Below, one piece after another: positions 28,189-37,207 of a DNA stretch of 64,000 nt. Made by a program: the position numbers and the translations under genes. This DNA is from Saprospiraceae bacterium (GTDB lineage Bacteria > Bacteroidota > Bacteroidia > Chitinophagales > Saprospiraceae): contig JADKEB010000037.1 in assembly GCA_016718205.1 (NCBI GenBank), positions 1-64,000 on the forward strand, given 5' to 3'. Each line of letters begins with the position of its first letter. Within the stretch, counting starts at the first letter, position 1. The notes under the pieces were generated by a model. The model made no database searches. It saw nothing but the letters and a program-made list of their open reading frames with translations, and had not been told where the DNA came from.

Positions 28189-28806
28189 ATGAAGTATTTT
28201 ATATTTTTGCACATATGCCTATTGCACATTTCGTTGAATGCTCAAAAACAGGATATAGAAATAGAAGAGGAAAGGGATGCTACACAAATCCGGCTTTTTG
28301 CCGTCAACAATACTACTGACGACCTTGATCTGACGTTTCATCTTGATATTTCAGGGTTTAAAACCAGTGAAAAATTGCCAGTAAATGTTGCTCTCAAACC
28401 TAATGTAAGGCAGTATTTAGTTACACTTACCGCTCCGAAAGGTGTCCGATGCCAGTATAACTCTTCGATCTCTTACAAAAAAATTAAAAAGCAAGCCCCT
28501 TCAGATTCAAATGCCGGAAAAAATACAAAAACAACTGGGACACAGATCAATTCATCAAAAATCAATGTTTTTACCATGAATGGTTGTGCCAGGTGCGCAT
28601 ATTTGATTAAATACCTGCAAGATAATAAAATTCCTTTTCTCGAGCTTAATACAACGATTCACCAGCCCAATAATGACCTTATGTTTGAAAAGTTGAAGGA
28701 GACAGGTTTTAAGGGGAAAAATGTGCAAATGCCGGTCATAGTCAACAAAGGCAAAGTGGACTTTAACATAAAAAACATTCAGGAGTTTGTAAAAAGCATG
28801 AAATAA
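28189..28806 (+). CDS. Secreted protein with C-terminal glutaredoxin-like domain
   Basis: A 205-residue protein. A signal peptide (about residues 1-18, ending LNAQ) is followed by a beta-rich domain of about 85 residues (IRLFAVNNTTDDLDL to SSISYKK), a polar linker, then a thioredoxin-fold domain from about residue 122. The latter has the redox motif CARC (MNGCARCAYLIKYL) and a cis-Pro motif MPVIV. Glutaredoxins are usually cytosolic, so export to the periplasm suggests a disulfide or persulfide function there. The neighbours give no further hint. Confidence 0.7.
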   Translation: MKYFIFLHICLLHISLNAQKQDIEIEEERDATQIRLFAVNNTTDDLDLTFHLDISGFKTSEKLPVNVALKPNVRQYLVTLTAPKGVRCQYNSSISYKKIKKQAPSDSNAGKNTKTTGTQINSSKINVFTMNGCARCAYLIKYLQDNKIPFLELNTTIHQPNNDLMFEKLKETGFKGKNVQMPVIVNKGKVDFNIKNIQEFVKSMK

Positions 28807-28891
28807 ACTTTAGTAATAATTCTTCCCTTTTTTTTTGATTTTTTAACTAAATCACTACCTTTACCCCTACAAGATTTTAAAAATAAATAAT

Positions 28892-30250
28892 ATGATAGCA
28901 GCGGTTATACTCATTTTCGTAATTGGATACCTCATGATAGTATTTGAGCATCCGCTGAAACTCGACAAAACAGTACCTGCCCTCCTCATGGGCTCTCTGA
29001 TGTGGGCTGTGGTAGCTGTTGGATTTTATAGTGGAAATATGAGTATAGTAGACGGACATGACCATGTTTTCAGCATGGCAGGTTTGACTGATCCCCTGGC
29101 GTTAGAAACTAATGAAGAAGGGTTTGTTGCAACACTTATTCACCATATTGGAAAAATTGCTGAAATTCTCGTTTTTCTGATTGGTGCCATGACAATAGTT
29201 GAATTAATAGATCTTCACAGAGGATTTGATGTGATCAAGGATTGGATTACCACAAAAAATAAAATCAAACTCTTGTGGATTACTGGTATTATAGCTTTTT
29301 TACTTTCATCTATTATTGATAATCTGACGACAACTATAGTCCTGATAAGTTTACTACGTAAACTTGTGCCGGATAGAAATGAACGGCTATGGTACGTCTG
29401 CCTGATCATCACAGCAGCCAATGCTGGTGGTGCCTGGTCACCTATAGGAGATGTTACTACCACCATGCTTTGGATAGGCAAGAAAGTGACTTCCATTCAG
29501 CTTATGGAATATATTGTTTTACCGGCTATCGTTTGCTTTATAGTACCCTATTTTTTAGTATCTTTTAAAAGTATCTTCAAAGGTGATCTTGATGAAGGTG
29601 AAAATAAAAATGTATTTAATAAAAAACTTCTGAGTTCCAATACCATGTTGTTTTTAGGATTAGCTATGATCATTTTTGTTCCTATATTCAAGACATTGAC
29701 GCATTTGCCACCTTACATTGGTATGATGCTGAGTTTAGGTGTTGTTTGGGCCGTATCTGAGTATATCCATCCGGAAGAAAATTTTGACGAATCTGAAAGG
29801 CATAAATATTCACCTCACAAGGCATTGTCCAGGATAGAACTGTCCAGTATTCTGTTCTTTCTCGGCATTTTATTGGCTATAGCTGCATTTGAGACGGCTG
29901 TGATTAGTGATGTTAGCATTTTGAGAAGTGGTGCTGAAGCATTGTCTCATTCTATTCCCAATATAAACGTGGTACTCATAATTCTGGGATTTGTATCTGC
30001 AGTAATAGACAATGTGCCATTAGTAGCGGCTGGCATGGGTATGTATGATAATCCTTTGGATGACCAGTTGTGGCATTTTATGGCTTATACTGCCGGAACA
30101 GGTGGTAGCATGCTGATAATAGGCTCAGCAGCCGGAGTTGCCGCTATGGGCATGGAAAAAATTGATTTTATCTGGTATTTGAAAAATATTAGTTGGGTCA
30201 CAGCAGCAGGGTACCTGGCAGGTTGCGCTGTATTTCTCCTTCTTGCTTAG
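28892..30250 (+). CDS. nhaD: NhaD-type Na+/H+ antiporter
   Basis: 452 residues with about twelve membrane helices. The N-terminal FEHPLKLDKTVPALLMGS, DNLTTTIVLI and GGAWSPIGDVTTTMLWI are typical of NhaD in the ion-transporter superfamily. It exchanges cytosolic Na+ (or Li+) for protons across the inner membrane. The gene is monocistronic in appearance, with 85 bases before and over 200 after it. Length and motifs are complete. Confidence 0.9.
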   Translation: MIAAVILIFVIGYLMIVFEHPLKLDKTVPALLMGSLMWAVVAVGFYSGNMSIVDGHDHVFSMAGLTDPLALETNEEGFVATLIHHIGKIAEILVFLIGAMTIVELIDLHRGFDVIKDWITTKNKIKLLWITGIIAFLLSSIIDNLTTTIVLISLLRKLVPDRNERLWYVCLIITAANAGGAWSPIGDVTTTMLWIGKKVTSIQLMEYIVLPAIVCFIVPYFLVSFKSIFKGDLDEGENKNVFNKKLLSSNTMLFLGLAMIIFVPIFKTLTHLPPYIGMMLSLGVVWAVSEYIHPEENFDESERHKYSPHKALSRIELSSILFFLGILLAIAAFETAVISDVSILRSGAEALSHSIPNINVVLIILGFVSAVIDNVPLVAAGMGMYDNPLDDQLWHFMAYTAGTGGSMLIIGSAAGVAAMGMEKIDFIWYLKNISWVTAAGYLAGCAVFLLLA

Positions 30251-30467
30251 ATTAATAATCCATCTTTAGAAAGGTTTCTTGATATACGCTTTTATTACAT
30301 TAAAAAACAACTTCATCTGACGAAAAATGAGTTAAATTTTGCGATTTGGAAGCACATACCAAAATAGTTAATGATAAAACATAAAAATCATCATTGCATT
30401 AGATAGTCTAAATTTACAAGAGACTAAATAGCAAAATAAATATCTAAATTGAATCAATGCTTTAAAA

Positions 30468-30866
30468 ATGAGTAAGCGAAATTTTCTGACAAATGCATTA
30501 TTGAAAAAATGCCCGAGATGCCAGGAAGGGGATTTATTTATCAAACCGTTTGAATTTACAAAGCCACTCAATATGCCTGAAAAATGTCCTGTTTGCCATC
30601 AAAAATTTGAACCTGAGCCGGGATTCTACTATGGAGCTATGTTTTTGTCTTATATCTTTTCAGCTTTTTTTTTCTTAGGCATAGTGGGTGTTTGTCTTAT
30701 AGTTTTTAAGTTATCGCTCAACATGTCCATGCTGGTAGTGCTATTGACTGCATCACTCACTTACTTTTTTTTTCTGCGTATGTCGAGGTCCTTGTGGATC
30801 AATATTCTGGTAAAATATGATGCTGATGCAAAACGTACCAAATCAGAAAAATCTTTCGGGTATTAA
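30468..30866 (+). CDS. DUF983 family membrane protein
   Basis: A 132-residue protein. Two zinc-ribbon-like pairs, CPRC (17-20) and CPVC (42-45), precede two membrane helices (about 60-110). This is the DUF983 arrangement, common in Bacteroidota and Alphaproteobacteria, with no proven role. It is followed after 11 bases by a DNA methyltransferase. Confidence 0.82.
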   Translation: MSKRNFLTNALLKKCPRCQEGDLFIKPFEFTKPLNMPEKCPVCHQKFEPEPGFYYGAMFLSYIFSAFFFLGIVGVCLIVFKLSLNMSMLVVLLTASLTYFFFLRMSRSLWINILVKYDADAKRTKSEKSFGY

Positions 30867-30877
30867 TAACATCCATT

Positions 30878-32299
30878 TTGAAAAACCGCTTTAACAGACT
30901 CACATCCAAAGAATGGCTGCCCTTCCAAAAATCATGGTTCAGGTACACAGATGATCACAAATTATTGTCAGAACATATTCTGTTTTTTTCAAAAGCCGAA
31001 ATCACTGATCAGAATGTACTTTATGCAGGCGATAATAAGGAAATAGTCCAGGACATATGTACGCAAGGTACGATACCGTTGCTATCAGAAGATGAATTTA
31101 CCGATCAAGCGTTACAATACGCCTTATTAGATATTAGGCAAAAATCAATGTCACTACCATCGTTAGCAGATTATTATGATCTCAGGAAGCACATTATTGC
31201 GCTTGCAGTTCATATTTTCCGGAATCTTGAAGAAAGGAGGTTTTTAACCATCTTTATTCCGAATGTATTTATCAATGAAATATATTATCCTATAGCATGG
31301 GATCTTGCTTACCAACTTTCAGGTTTATTGAGTCTCAAAGATGAAAAAATTGCATGTAATAACCATCTTCCATCCGGGCGCTCAATGCCATATAGTTCTG
31401 CAAATACTAATACATTCTATTGTCTGAACTTCAGAAAAGATGAAAATTCAGGAGGTGTCTACACCGAAAAACAGCACCATTTTTTTGACCTCCCTTTATC
31501 AGATAAAGATCAAAAAAAAGAATTAAATATCCCTGCATGGTTCATCTTAAAACCTGCTCCGCGGAAAAAAAATGAAGTGCTCCATCCGGCAAAATATCCT
31601 GAAGAGCTGGTAACGATGTTTTTGAATAATTTTACGGAAAAAGGACAAAATGTATTTGATCCAATGAGTGGAACAGGCAGTACTCAGGTAGCTGCTTTAA
31701 AATCGGGTCGCAATGCTTATGGCACAGAATTGAGCACGTTTTTTATGGATATTGCGAGTAAAAGATGTGAAGATGTCGTCAGCCCGATGCAGAAAGAACT
31801 ATTTGTACCCGAAGACATATCGGGTATATACAAAATAATCAATAAAGATGCAAGGCTCATCACGCCAGATGATTTCCCTGAAATAGATTTTATGATCACT
31901 TCTCCTCCCTACTGGGATATGCTCAATATGAAGGGAGCAGAAAATCAAGCCAAAAGAATTGAGAAAGGACTTCAGACCAACTATTCGGAGAATGAAGAAG
32001 ATTTGGGAAATGTTGCAGATTATGAAAAATTTTTGGATGACCTGAATAACATTTACTTCAATATTGCGACCTTGATGAAAAGTGGCAGCTATATGACCAT
32101 AGTGGTAAAAAATATAAAGAAGAAAGGTCGAAACTACCCTTTCGCCTGGGATCTTTCCAGTTTGCTGATGCAAAAAATGGTCTTGCTTCCGGAAGTTTTC
32201 TGGTGCCAGGATGATATCAATTTAGCTCCTTATGGGTATGGCAATACATTTGTCAGCAACACGTTCCATCAGTACTGTCTGACATTTTTTAAACCTTAG
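30878..32299 (+). CDS. Orphan DNA (cytosine-N4 or adenine-N6) methyltransferase
   Basis: 473 residues from a TTG start at 30878; no better start is in frame. An N-terminal domain of about 230 residues has no known motif. It is followed by motif X (HPAKYPEELV), SAM motif I DPMSGTGSTQ (about 262) and catalytic motif IV TSPPYWDM (about 344). SPPY is most often seen in N4-cytosine methyltransferases. No restriction endonuclease is nearby, so a housekeeping or epigenetic role is more likely than defence. It might instead modify RNA. It is probably cotranscribed with the DUF983 gene. Confidence 0.75.
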   Translation: MKNRFNRLTSKEWLPFQKSWFRYTDDHKLLSEHILFFSKAEITDQNVLYAGDNKEIVQDICTQGTIPLLSEDEFTDQALQYALLDIRQKSMSLPSLADYYDLRKHIIALAVHIFRNLEERRFLTIFIPNVFINEIYYPIAWDLAYQLSGLLSLKDEKIACNNHLPSGRSMPYSSANTNTFYCLNFRKDENSGGVYTEKQHHFFDLPLSDKDQKKELNIPAWFILKPAPRKKNEVLHPAKYPEELVTMFLNNFTEKGQNVFDPMSGTGSTQVAALKSGRNAYGTELSTFFMDIASKRCEDVVSPMQKELFVPEDISGIYKIINKDARLITPDDFPEIDFMITSPPYWDMLNMKGAENQAKRIEKGLQTNYSENEEDLGNVADYEKFLDDLNNIYFNIATLMKSGSYMTIVVKNIKKKGRNYPFAWDLSSLLMQKMVLLPEVFWCQDDINLAPYGYGNTFVSNTFHQYCLTFFKP

Positions 32300-32359
32300 A
32301 GTCTCTTTACTTCCATCATTTGTCTGCTTTCGCTCAAGCATGAAAATTTAACCATACTT

Positions 32360-33298
32360 TTATTTTTTTATAAAATTAATAAATGCATTAAGCGACTCTT
32401 CAGGACATTCTTCCATAGGTACATGTCCGCAATCTTTGATAACCACCAAAGTATCATTCGGGAGTAATTGGCTGAATTCAATTGCTGAAGATACAGGAAT
32501 CAATAAATCATCGCTTCCCCACAAAATCAAGACCGGACATGCTAAACCCTTTAATTTTTGAATATTATTATAGTCAGGATTGACCTTAAATCTGTCGACC
32601 ATAGCTTGCCTGTTACCTTCACGAAGGGTCAATTCATAATACCTGTCCACCAGACTGTCGGATACTTTGGATTTAACAGAATATACATCTTCTACACTTT
32701 TTCGTGCCAAAGATTTGGGTGTGATGATCGTCAGAAGTTGATTAAGTACAGGCATTCTTGCAATTCTGAATGCTAAAGGTGGTTTACTTTCTGTGTATTT
32801 TAAGCCGGCAGCATCGACCAAAACTAATTTTTGTATTATTTCAGGGTGTTTAAGCGCATAATTCCATGCAATATTCCCTCCTAAGGAATTACCGGCAAGA
32901 ATACACTTTTGTATATCGTTTTTTTTCAAAAATTCATTAAGAAATTCAACATAATGGGAAATTGTATAGTTTCTGTCAGGAAAAGGACCCGTCAACCCGA
33001 AACCAGGTAAATCCAATCTGAAAACCTTTTTTGAATCCTTCAGCACATTGGCCCAATAATCAAAAGTGTGAAGGCTTGCTCCAGTACCATGCAACAGCAC
33101 AACAGGCAGAGAGTCTTCCGAAATGCCTTCAGCTCTGTAGTGTACATCCATGTTCATGATACCCACAAACTTAGAAGGCTCTGAAGCATACTTGGTTTTC
33201 AGTTCATCTACTGGTATATCCTTCTTGATAAAAAATAAGGCTACAGTTAGTATAAGTGATAAAATGAAGATCAACACATATTTGAGTATCTTGCCCAT
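32360..33298 (-). CDS. Membrane-anchored alpha/beta hydrolase
   Basis: 312 residues. One N-terminal helix (about 5-25) anchors it. HGTGASLHTFD holds the oxyanion loop, GNSLGGN the nucleophile Ser (about 139), WGSDDLLIP the acid and KDCGHVPMEE the His. The fold matches esterase/haloalkane dehalogenase-type lipases; the substrate is unknown. It is convergent with the methyltransferase gene, about 60 bases away. Confidence 0.82.
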   Translation of the reverse strand: MGKILKYVLIFILSLILTVALFFIKKDIPVDELKTKYASEPSKFVGIMNMDVHYRAEGISEDSLPVVLLHGTGASLHTFDYWANVLKDSKKVFRLDLPGFGLTGPFPDRNYTISHYVEFLNEFLKKNDIQKCILAGNSLGGNIAWNYALKHPEIIQKLVLVDAAGLKYTESKPPLAFRIARMPVLNQLLTIITPKSLARKSVEDVYSVKSKVSDSLVDRYYELTLREGNRQAMVDRFKVNPDYNNIQKLKGLACPVLILWGSDDLLIPVSSAIEFSQLLPNDTLVVIKDCGHVPMEECPEESLNAFINFIKK

Positions 33299-33327
33299 AA
33301 TCTTAGAAATTTGTTATTTTAAATATA

Positions 33328-33497
33328 ACCTAAAAATCTAAAATGATAATCTATTACGACCTCCAAATACTTCAAAATCAGTCGCTATGCTCACTTTTAG
33401 CTTCGCACCATAGGAGTGACTATGATTTGTCGCTAAAAGTGCTGATTTTATTGTATTTGAAGCTCTCACTACGAATCTCATTTTAGATATTTAGGTA
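33328..33497. repeat. Long imperfect palindrome, family C
   Basis: The left end acctaaaaatctaaaatga (33328) pairs with tcattttagatatttaggt ending at 33497. The pairing continues inward through ccaaata / tatttg and aaaatcag / ctgatttt, forming a hairpin of about 170 bases. The left end recurs at 27946, about 36971 and in decayed form near 48702. Confidence 0.7.
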
Positions 33498-34184
33498 TAA
33501 ATTATCTGTAAAGTATTTTTTATAAGGTGTTTATAATTTGCTCTTTTTTAATATATTACATTTTCACCCTGAAGTGCTGATATTTCAGATCCTTGATGTT
33601 TGGATTAAATTGTTAAATGTCATATTTTCCAGATGATTTTGTTCTGTAAAACTACTTTTTAAAATATATTATTGTATTTACTTTGGTTAATAAATTTAAG
33701 ATACACTGCTTTGTGATAGTTTATTTACGATAAGTAAAATGTAAGTAAGATGAGCCGAAACCATTTGATGAAGCTTGTTTTCGGAGAAGGGTTTCATGAC
33801 AGCAGTTTCCTCAGGTGGTTTCGGTTCCGTTATCACTGCGCTCAGTCACTTGTTTCAATTCGAAGAAGGTGGTTGAGCGCATCGAAGAGTAGCCGAAACC
33901 ACTTGAGGAAGCTTGATTTCGGAGAAGGGTTTCATGAAGAATTTAAGTCAACTAGTATTAAAATCTAAGTTCAAATCTTTTCTAATTGTATCTAAACATC
34001 AGAATTATAACTATTCCTCTAAATTTACCCACCCCAACCCTCCCTTAAAATGGCTTAAAATGGAGGGAGTGCACTCGTTCTTTGATTTTTATCACTTTCA
34101 TCATTTTTGTCAGAAATTTTTCCGCCTGTTTATTCAATCGGTTTTTTATGGTACTTATTTTAAAAATAACAAAGCTAAAAACAC
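33498..34184 (+). other. Intergenic region between two minus-strand hydrolases
   Basis: No gene is supported. It contains the compound repeat at 33754-33938 and a short GC-richer block near 34020-34070 with accctccctt and ggagggagtg as a weak inverted pair, perhaps a decayed hairpin. The remainder is AT-rich. Confidence 0.4.
33754..33938. repeat. Compound direct and inverted repeat, family D
   Basis: A 47-base direct repeat (33754-33800 and 33892-33938, 44 of 47 identical) flanks an inverted copy of its first part (33808-33825 pairs with 33894-33911). Between them tgcgctca and tgagcgc add a second stem. Common REP-like structures in Bacteroidota look like this. Confidence 0.65.
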
Positions 34185-34949
34185 TTACCTGATATATTTT
34201 TTCTGCAGAAATTGCAAAATCAAATTTTCACAGGACTCAGGCGCTTCCAAATGACCCATGTGCCCTATAGGTAATTCTTTAATTGAGATATGAGGGTAAC
34301 CGGCCAAGGTTTTTCGTACCAATTCAGTATTTACGGCTGAATCAAAAGAGCCGCAGATGACCTGAACGGGAATGGTGGTATTTAAAAGTATGTCTGTTCT
34401 GTCCGGTCGTTCACGCATTCCTAAAATAGCCGCTGTGATCCCTTGTAAAGCAGCTTCTTTTGCCCAGGATTTTGCAATGATTATTTCGTCTTTAAGATCT
34501 TGAATCAGATTGGCGTTGAATAGATTAGGTACTCCTACATTAATAAAAGCATCAAGATCATTTTGCGCCGACTCAACAGCACGCAATCTCTGCATTTTTT
34601 TATCTTCTGTATCGGCAAACGGAGATGAAAAAAACAAAGTCAGTCCTTTGACAACATCAGGATATCGTTGCATCAATGCAAGAATCACATAACCACCCAT
34701 AGAATGAGCAATAAAATATGCCTCCGCAATGCCTGTTCTATTTAAAACTTCCATGATTTCATCTGCCATAAACTCCATAGAGTGAAGGACAAACTCACTA
34801 TCCGACAAACCATGACCTGGTAAATCGACTAAAATGGATTGATACTCAGATTCATCCAAGGGAAGAAAATCCCACATTTTATGGTTTTCCATAAAACCGT
34901 GCACTAAAACTACCGGCTTTCCACTTCCTTTAACCTCGTAATACAACAC
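34185..34949 (-). CDS. Alpha/beta hydrolase (MenH/esterase-like)
   Basis: 254 residues from a GTG start at 34947-34949. The oxyanion loop HGFMENHKMWD, LPGHGLSDSE, nucleophile AHSMGGYV (Ser about 92), acid CGSFDSAV and His in GHMGHLEAPE complete the triad. The cytosolic single-domain form resembles many Bacteroidota esterases; the reaction is unknown. It is not an obvious operon partner of the hydrolase at 32360, which is 0.9 kb away across repeats. Confidence 0.82.
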   Translation of the reverse strand: MLYYEVKGSGKPVVLVHGFMENHKMWDFLPLDESEYQSILVDLPGHGLSDSEFVLHSMEFMADEIMEVLNRTGIAEAYFIAHSMGGYVILALMQRYPDVVKGLTLFFSSPFADTEDKKMQRLRAVESAQNDLDAFINVGVPNLFNANLIQDLKDEIIIAKSWAKEAALQGITAAILGMRERPDRTDILLNTTIPVQVICGSFDSAVNTELVRKTLAGYPHISIKELPIGHMGHLEAPESCENLILQFLQKKYIR

Positions 34950-35037
34950 TTGACAAAAGTTATAAAAATTATAAAATACAACAAAGATAAAATATTAAAT
35001 CAATGAATCAGGTATTTCAAAATTACCTTTGTCTTGA

Positions 35038-35248
35038 TTAAGAGTATGTTTAAATTTTTATGGCTATAAAATCAAATCCACTTAGAGTATGTTTTAATTT
35101 TGTTTTTGGATAATAAAATGGAGTTATTTTGAGCGAAAAGAGGCAAATTTTGCAGTCGAATGTGGGCAATTCGACGAAAAATTTAACGAATTTGTATCCA
35201 AAATAAAACATTTTATTGCTAAAGGATAAATTTTAAACATACTCTTAA
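35038..35248. repeat. Nested palindromic repeat, family A, copy 2
   Basis: Outer ends ttaagagtatgtttaaa (35038-35054) and its exact complement (35232-35248). Inside are a second left end at 35084, arms tttggata / tatccaaa and aataaaatg / cattttatt, and a central hairpin gtcgaat / attcgac. The words around the hairpin match copy 1 at 1755, but the stem bases differ in a paired way. Confidence 0.72.
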
Positions 35249-35274
35249 CAGATAGAATAAGAAAAAATATCCTT

Positions 35275-35436
35275 AGGCTCTGTTAATAAATAAATGGTGC
35301 AAAATTGGCGAAGTTAATTTGTTCTTTTTCAAGGTGTAAATGAGGCGAATAGCCTTAGCTATTTAACGATTTTACAACGCAGAAAAAGAGCAAAAGAACG
35401 AGACAAAATGTATCTGTTTTTTTTAACGGAGTCTTA
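35275..35436. repeat. Nested palindromic repeat, family B
   Basis: Ends ggctctgttaa (35277) and ttaacggagtct (35423-35434) pair with two mismatches. The inner arms ttcttttt / gaaaaaga and a central aatagc / gctatt hairpin follow the same plan as family A. Related ends occur at 13951 and 14092. Confidence 0.55.
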
Positions 35437-35507
35437 AAGTGCCCATCATTTATTTTGTCCTTTAAAGCCTTTATACGGCCATCTAAGGAAAAGCACTTGC
35501 TTCTTCC

Positions 35508-35539
35508 TTTGAAATTTATGTAATATTCCATTATCTTTG
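35508..35539 (+). promoter_or_regulatory. Complete Bacteroidota promoter
   Basis: TTTG at 35508-35511, 20 bases, TATCTTTG at 35532-35539: both the -33 and -7 elements at near ideal spacing. Predicted transcription starts near 35545, before ATG 35558, and excludes the TTG at 35537 as a start codon. Confidence 0.65.
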
Positions 35540-35557
35540 TCGCAAATAAGACCGTTT

Positions 35558-36064
35558 ATGTTAGTTCCTATTCATCAGTTGGATGACCATTCTAAAATAT
35601 GGATTTATCAAGCCACTACAGCGCTTTCAGATGACCAATCAGCATCAATAAGGATTGAGTTGATAAGTTTTCTGGAAGAATGGACATCTCATAATGTGCA
35701 GCTTCATACTTCGGGAGATATATTTTACAATAGGTTTTTAGTCATGATGGTCGATGAAAGGTATAATGCTACAGGTGGTTGTTCGATAGACAAGTCTATT
35801 CATTTTATCGAATATCTGGAGCAAAAATATGGCATTTCATTATTAGACAGGATGCATTTTTCTTATATGCCAAATCCGGAGACCAATGAAGTATACTCAG
35901 CTTCTTTACAAGATTTGGATGAGTTGTTCAATTCGGGAAAATTAAAAGCGGATACCATAGTATTCAACAACCTTGTTAAATCCAAAGCCGAATTTGAATC
36001 GAAGTGGAAAGTACCTTTAAATCAAAGCTGGCATAAAAGATTCCTGAAATCATCTGTAGTTTGA
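35558..36064 (+). CDS. Conserved Bacteroidota protein of unknown function (often mislabelled ABC transporter ATPase)
   Basis: 168 residues from ATG 35558; the upstream TTG lies inside the promoter. Features are YQATTALSDDQ, WTSHNVQLHTSGDIFYNRFL, VDERYNATGGCSIDKSIHFI and LLDRM. I recognise this as a short family conserved across Bacteroidota and sometimes annotated as an ABC ATPase, but there is no Walker A or signature motif, so that name is not supported. It is soluble and its function unknown. A spo0M-like gene follows after 74 bases. Confidence 0.7.
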   Translation: MLVPIHQLDDHSKIWIYQATTALSDDQSASIRIELISFLEEWTSHNVQLHTSGDIFYNRFLVMMVDERYNATGGCSIDKSIHFIEYLEQKYGISLLDRMHFSYMPNPETNEVYSASLQDLDELFNSGKLKADTIVFNNLVKSKAEFESKWKVPLNQSWHKRFLKSSVV

Positions 36065-36138
36065 TGCTGTTGGTCGTTTATCAGAAACTTTCCGTAATGG
36101 CCCGCTGTTAATAGTTTTGTACATAAAACAATGCGAAG

Positions 36139-36606
36139 ATGTTTGGAAAAGTTAAAAAAATTTTGGGTATCGAAGGTGTCAAGCTCGAACTCATCATACC
36201 TGAAAAAGTAAATAAAGAAACAGGCATCGTCACGGGCGTCATGAAATTTACTTCTTTGAGTGACGATAATAAAATTGAAAGCATCCATTTGAAAATAGTA
36301 GAAAAATATACTCGTGGTCGGGGGAATAGCAAACTCATCAACGAATATGTCATGGGCGAATTGGTAATGAGAGAAAACATTGGGATTTCTAAAAATGACA
36401 TTGTCGAAATACCATTTCAGTTAGAATTTACATATGCTAAATCAGAGATGGACAGACTGCAGGACAATAATTTTTTCACATCAGGTCTGGTAAAACTTGC
36501 CAAAAAACTACGAGGAGTGCATTCAGAATTTTCTGTGAGGGCTGAAGTGTCAATAAAAGGTACAACTCTGAATCCATTTGATGTAAAACCTGTACAGTTA
36601 ATATGA
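36139..36606 (+). CDS. Spo0M-like arrestin-fold protein
   Basis: A 155-residue beta-rich protein. The start MFGKVKKILGIEGVKLEL, the middle HLKIVEKYTRGRG and EIPFQLEF, and the end match the sporulation-control protein family (Spo0M), which has an arrestin-like fold. In this non-sporing lineage the role is unknown; stress or membrane-related scaffolding is possible. The stop overlaps the next gene by four bases (ATGA at 36603-36606), so the two are coupled. Confidence 0.75.
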   Translation: MFGKVKKILGIEGVKLELIIPEKVNKETGIVTGVMKFTSLSDDNKIESIHLKIVEKYTRGRGNSKLINEYVMGELVMRENIGISKNDIVEIPFQLEFTYAKSEMDRLQDNNFFTSGLVKLAKKLRGVHSEFSVRAEVSIKGTTLNPFDVKPVQLI

Positions 36607-36965
36607 GTCAAAAAAAGATTTATCACCTTTCAACATGTGATACCTGCAGGAAAATATTGTCTCTCCTGAACCTAGACAATGTAGAACTTATCAACCTCAG
36701 GGAGCAAAATATTTCAAAGGAAGATTTGGATTTTATGAAAAAACAGACAAAGAGTTATGAAGCACTTTTCAACAAACGGGCTCAAAAGTTGAAAGAAATG
36801 CCCGACTCTAAAAAACCGGTCAAAGATGTGGATTATAAAAAACTTATTTTGAAAGAATATACGTTTTTGAAAAGACCGGCAGCTATCATTGATGGCAAAG
36901 TTATAGCAGGAAATGATAAAAATGCTGTTGAAGCGTTCATCAAAGCCTTCGGAAAAGCCCTTTAA
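36603..36965 (+). CDS. ArsC/Spx-like thioredoxin-fold protein
   Basis: A 120-residue protein. CDTC at residues 13-16 is the redox site, and LKRPAAIIDGKVIAGND near the end is the typical ArsC-family C-terminal motif. Members reduce arsenate or, as Spx-like proteins, regulate transcription. No arsenic genes are nearby, so a general thiol reductase is as likely. Translation is coupled to the Spo0M-like gene. Confidence 0.8.
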   Translation: MSQKKIYHLSTCDTCRKILSLLNLDNVELINLREQNISKEDLDFMKKQTKSYEALFNKRAQKLKEMPDSKKPVKDVDYKKLILKEYTFLKRPAAIIDGKVIAGNDKNAVEAFIKAFGKAL

Positions 36966-37200
36966 ATTATTCCTAAAAATCTATAATGACTTTCCTATTA
37001 CAGCCCAAAATTAGTAAAAAAAAAAGTAATTTTGTTTTTTTTTTTTGTTTTTTTGGGTTTTTTTTACGTGATGTTGGGGTGGCACAATATATGTGAAATG
37101 TTGTTTTATTTTTTCTCAATATTTTTTATTTTTTTTTTTTTTTTTGTATTTCATAAAAAATTTTTTATATTTTTTTTTTTTTTCATAATGTTCTGAAATC
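36966..37200. repeat. Low-complexity T-rich tract after a family C left end
   Basis: cctaaaaatctataatga near 36972 resembles the family C left end. Then follow A10, several T8 to T18 runs and almost no other content to 37190. No gene is possible. It resembles the artefact near 28050 and is probably unreliable sequence over a hairpin. Confidence 0.55.
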
Positions 37201-37207
37201 TTAAAAA

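Noticed and set aside
27929..28319. Two overlapping frames with poly-Gly
   Set aside because: They depend on the G26 tract, which is probably an artefact, and show no start signal.
30878..32299. Restriction-modification system
   Set aside because: Only a methyltransferase is present; neighbours are DUF983 and a hydrolase.
33754..33938. CRISPR array
   Set aside because: Two direct copies plus an inverted one, no regular spacers and no cas genes.
33750..34254. Frames of 72 and 113 codons
   Set aside because: They cover the compound repeat and AT-rich spacer; no homology-like motif or start signal.
35537..35557. TTG start for the conserved protein at 35558
   Set aside because: It overlaps the -7 promoter box, so it would not be in the transcript.
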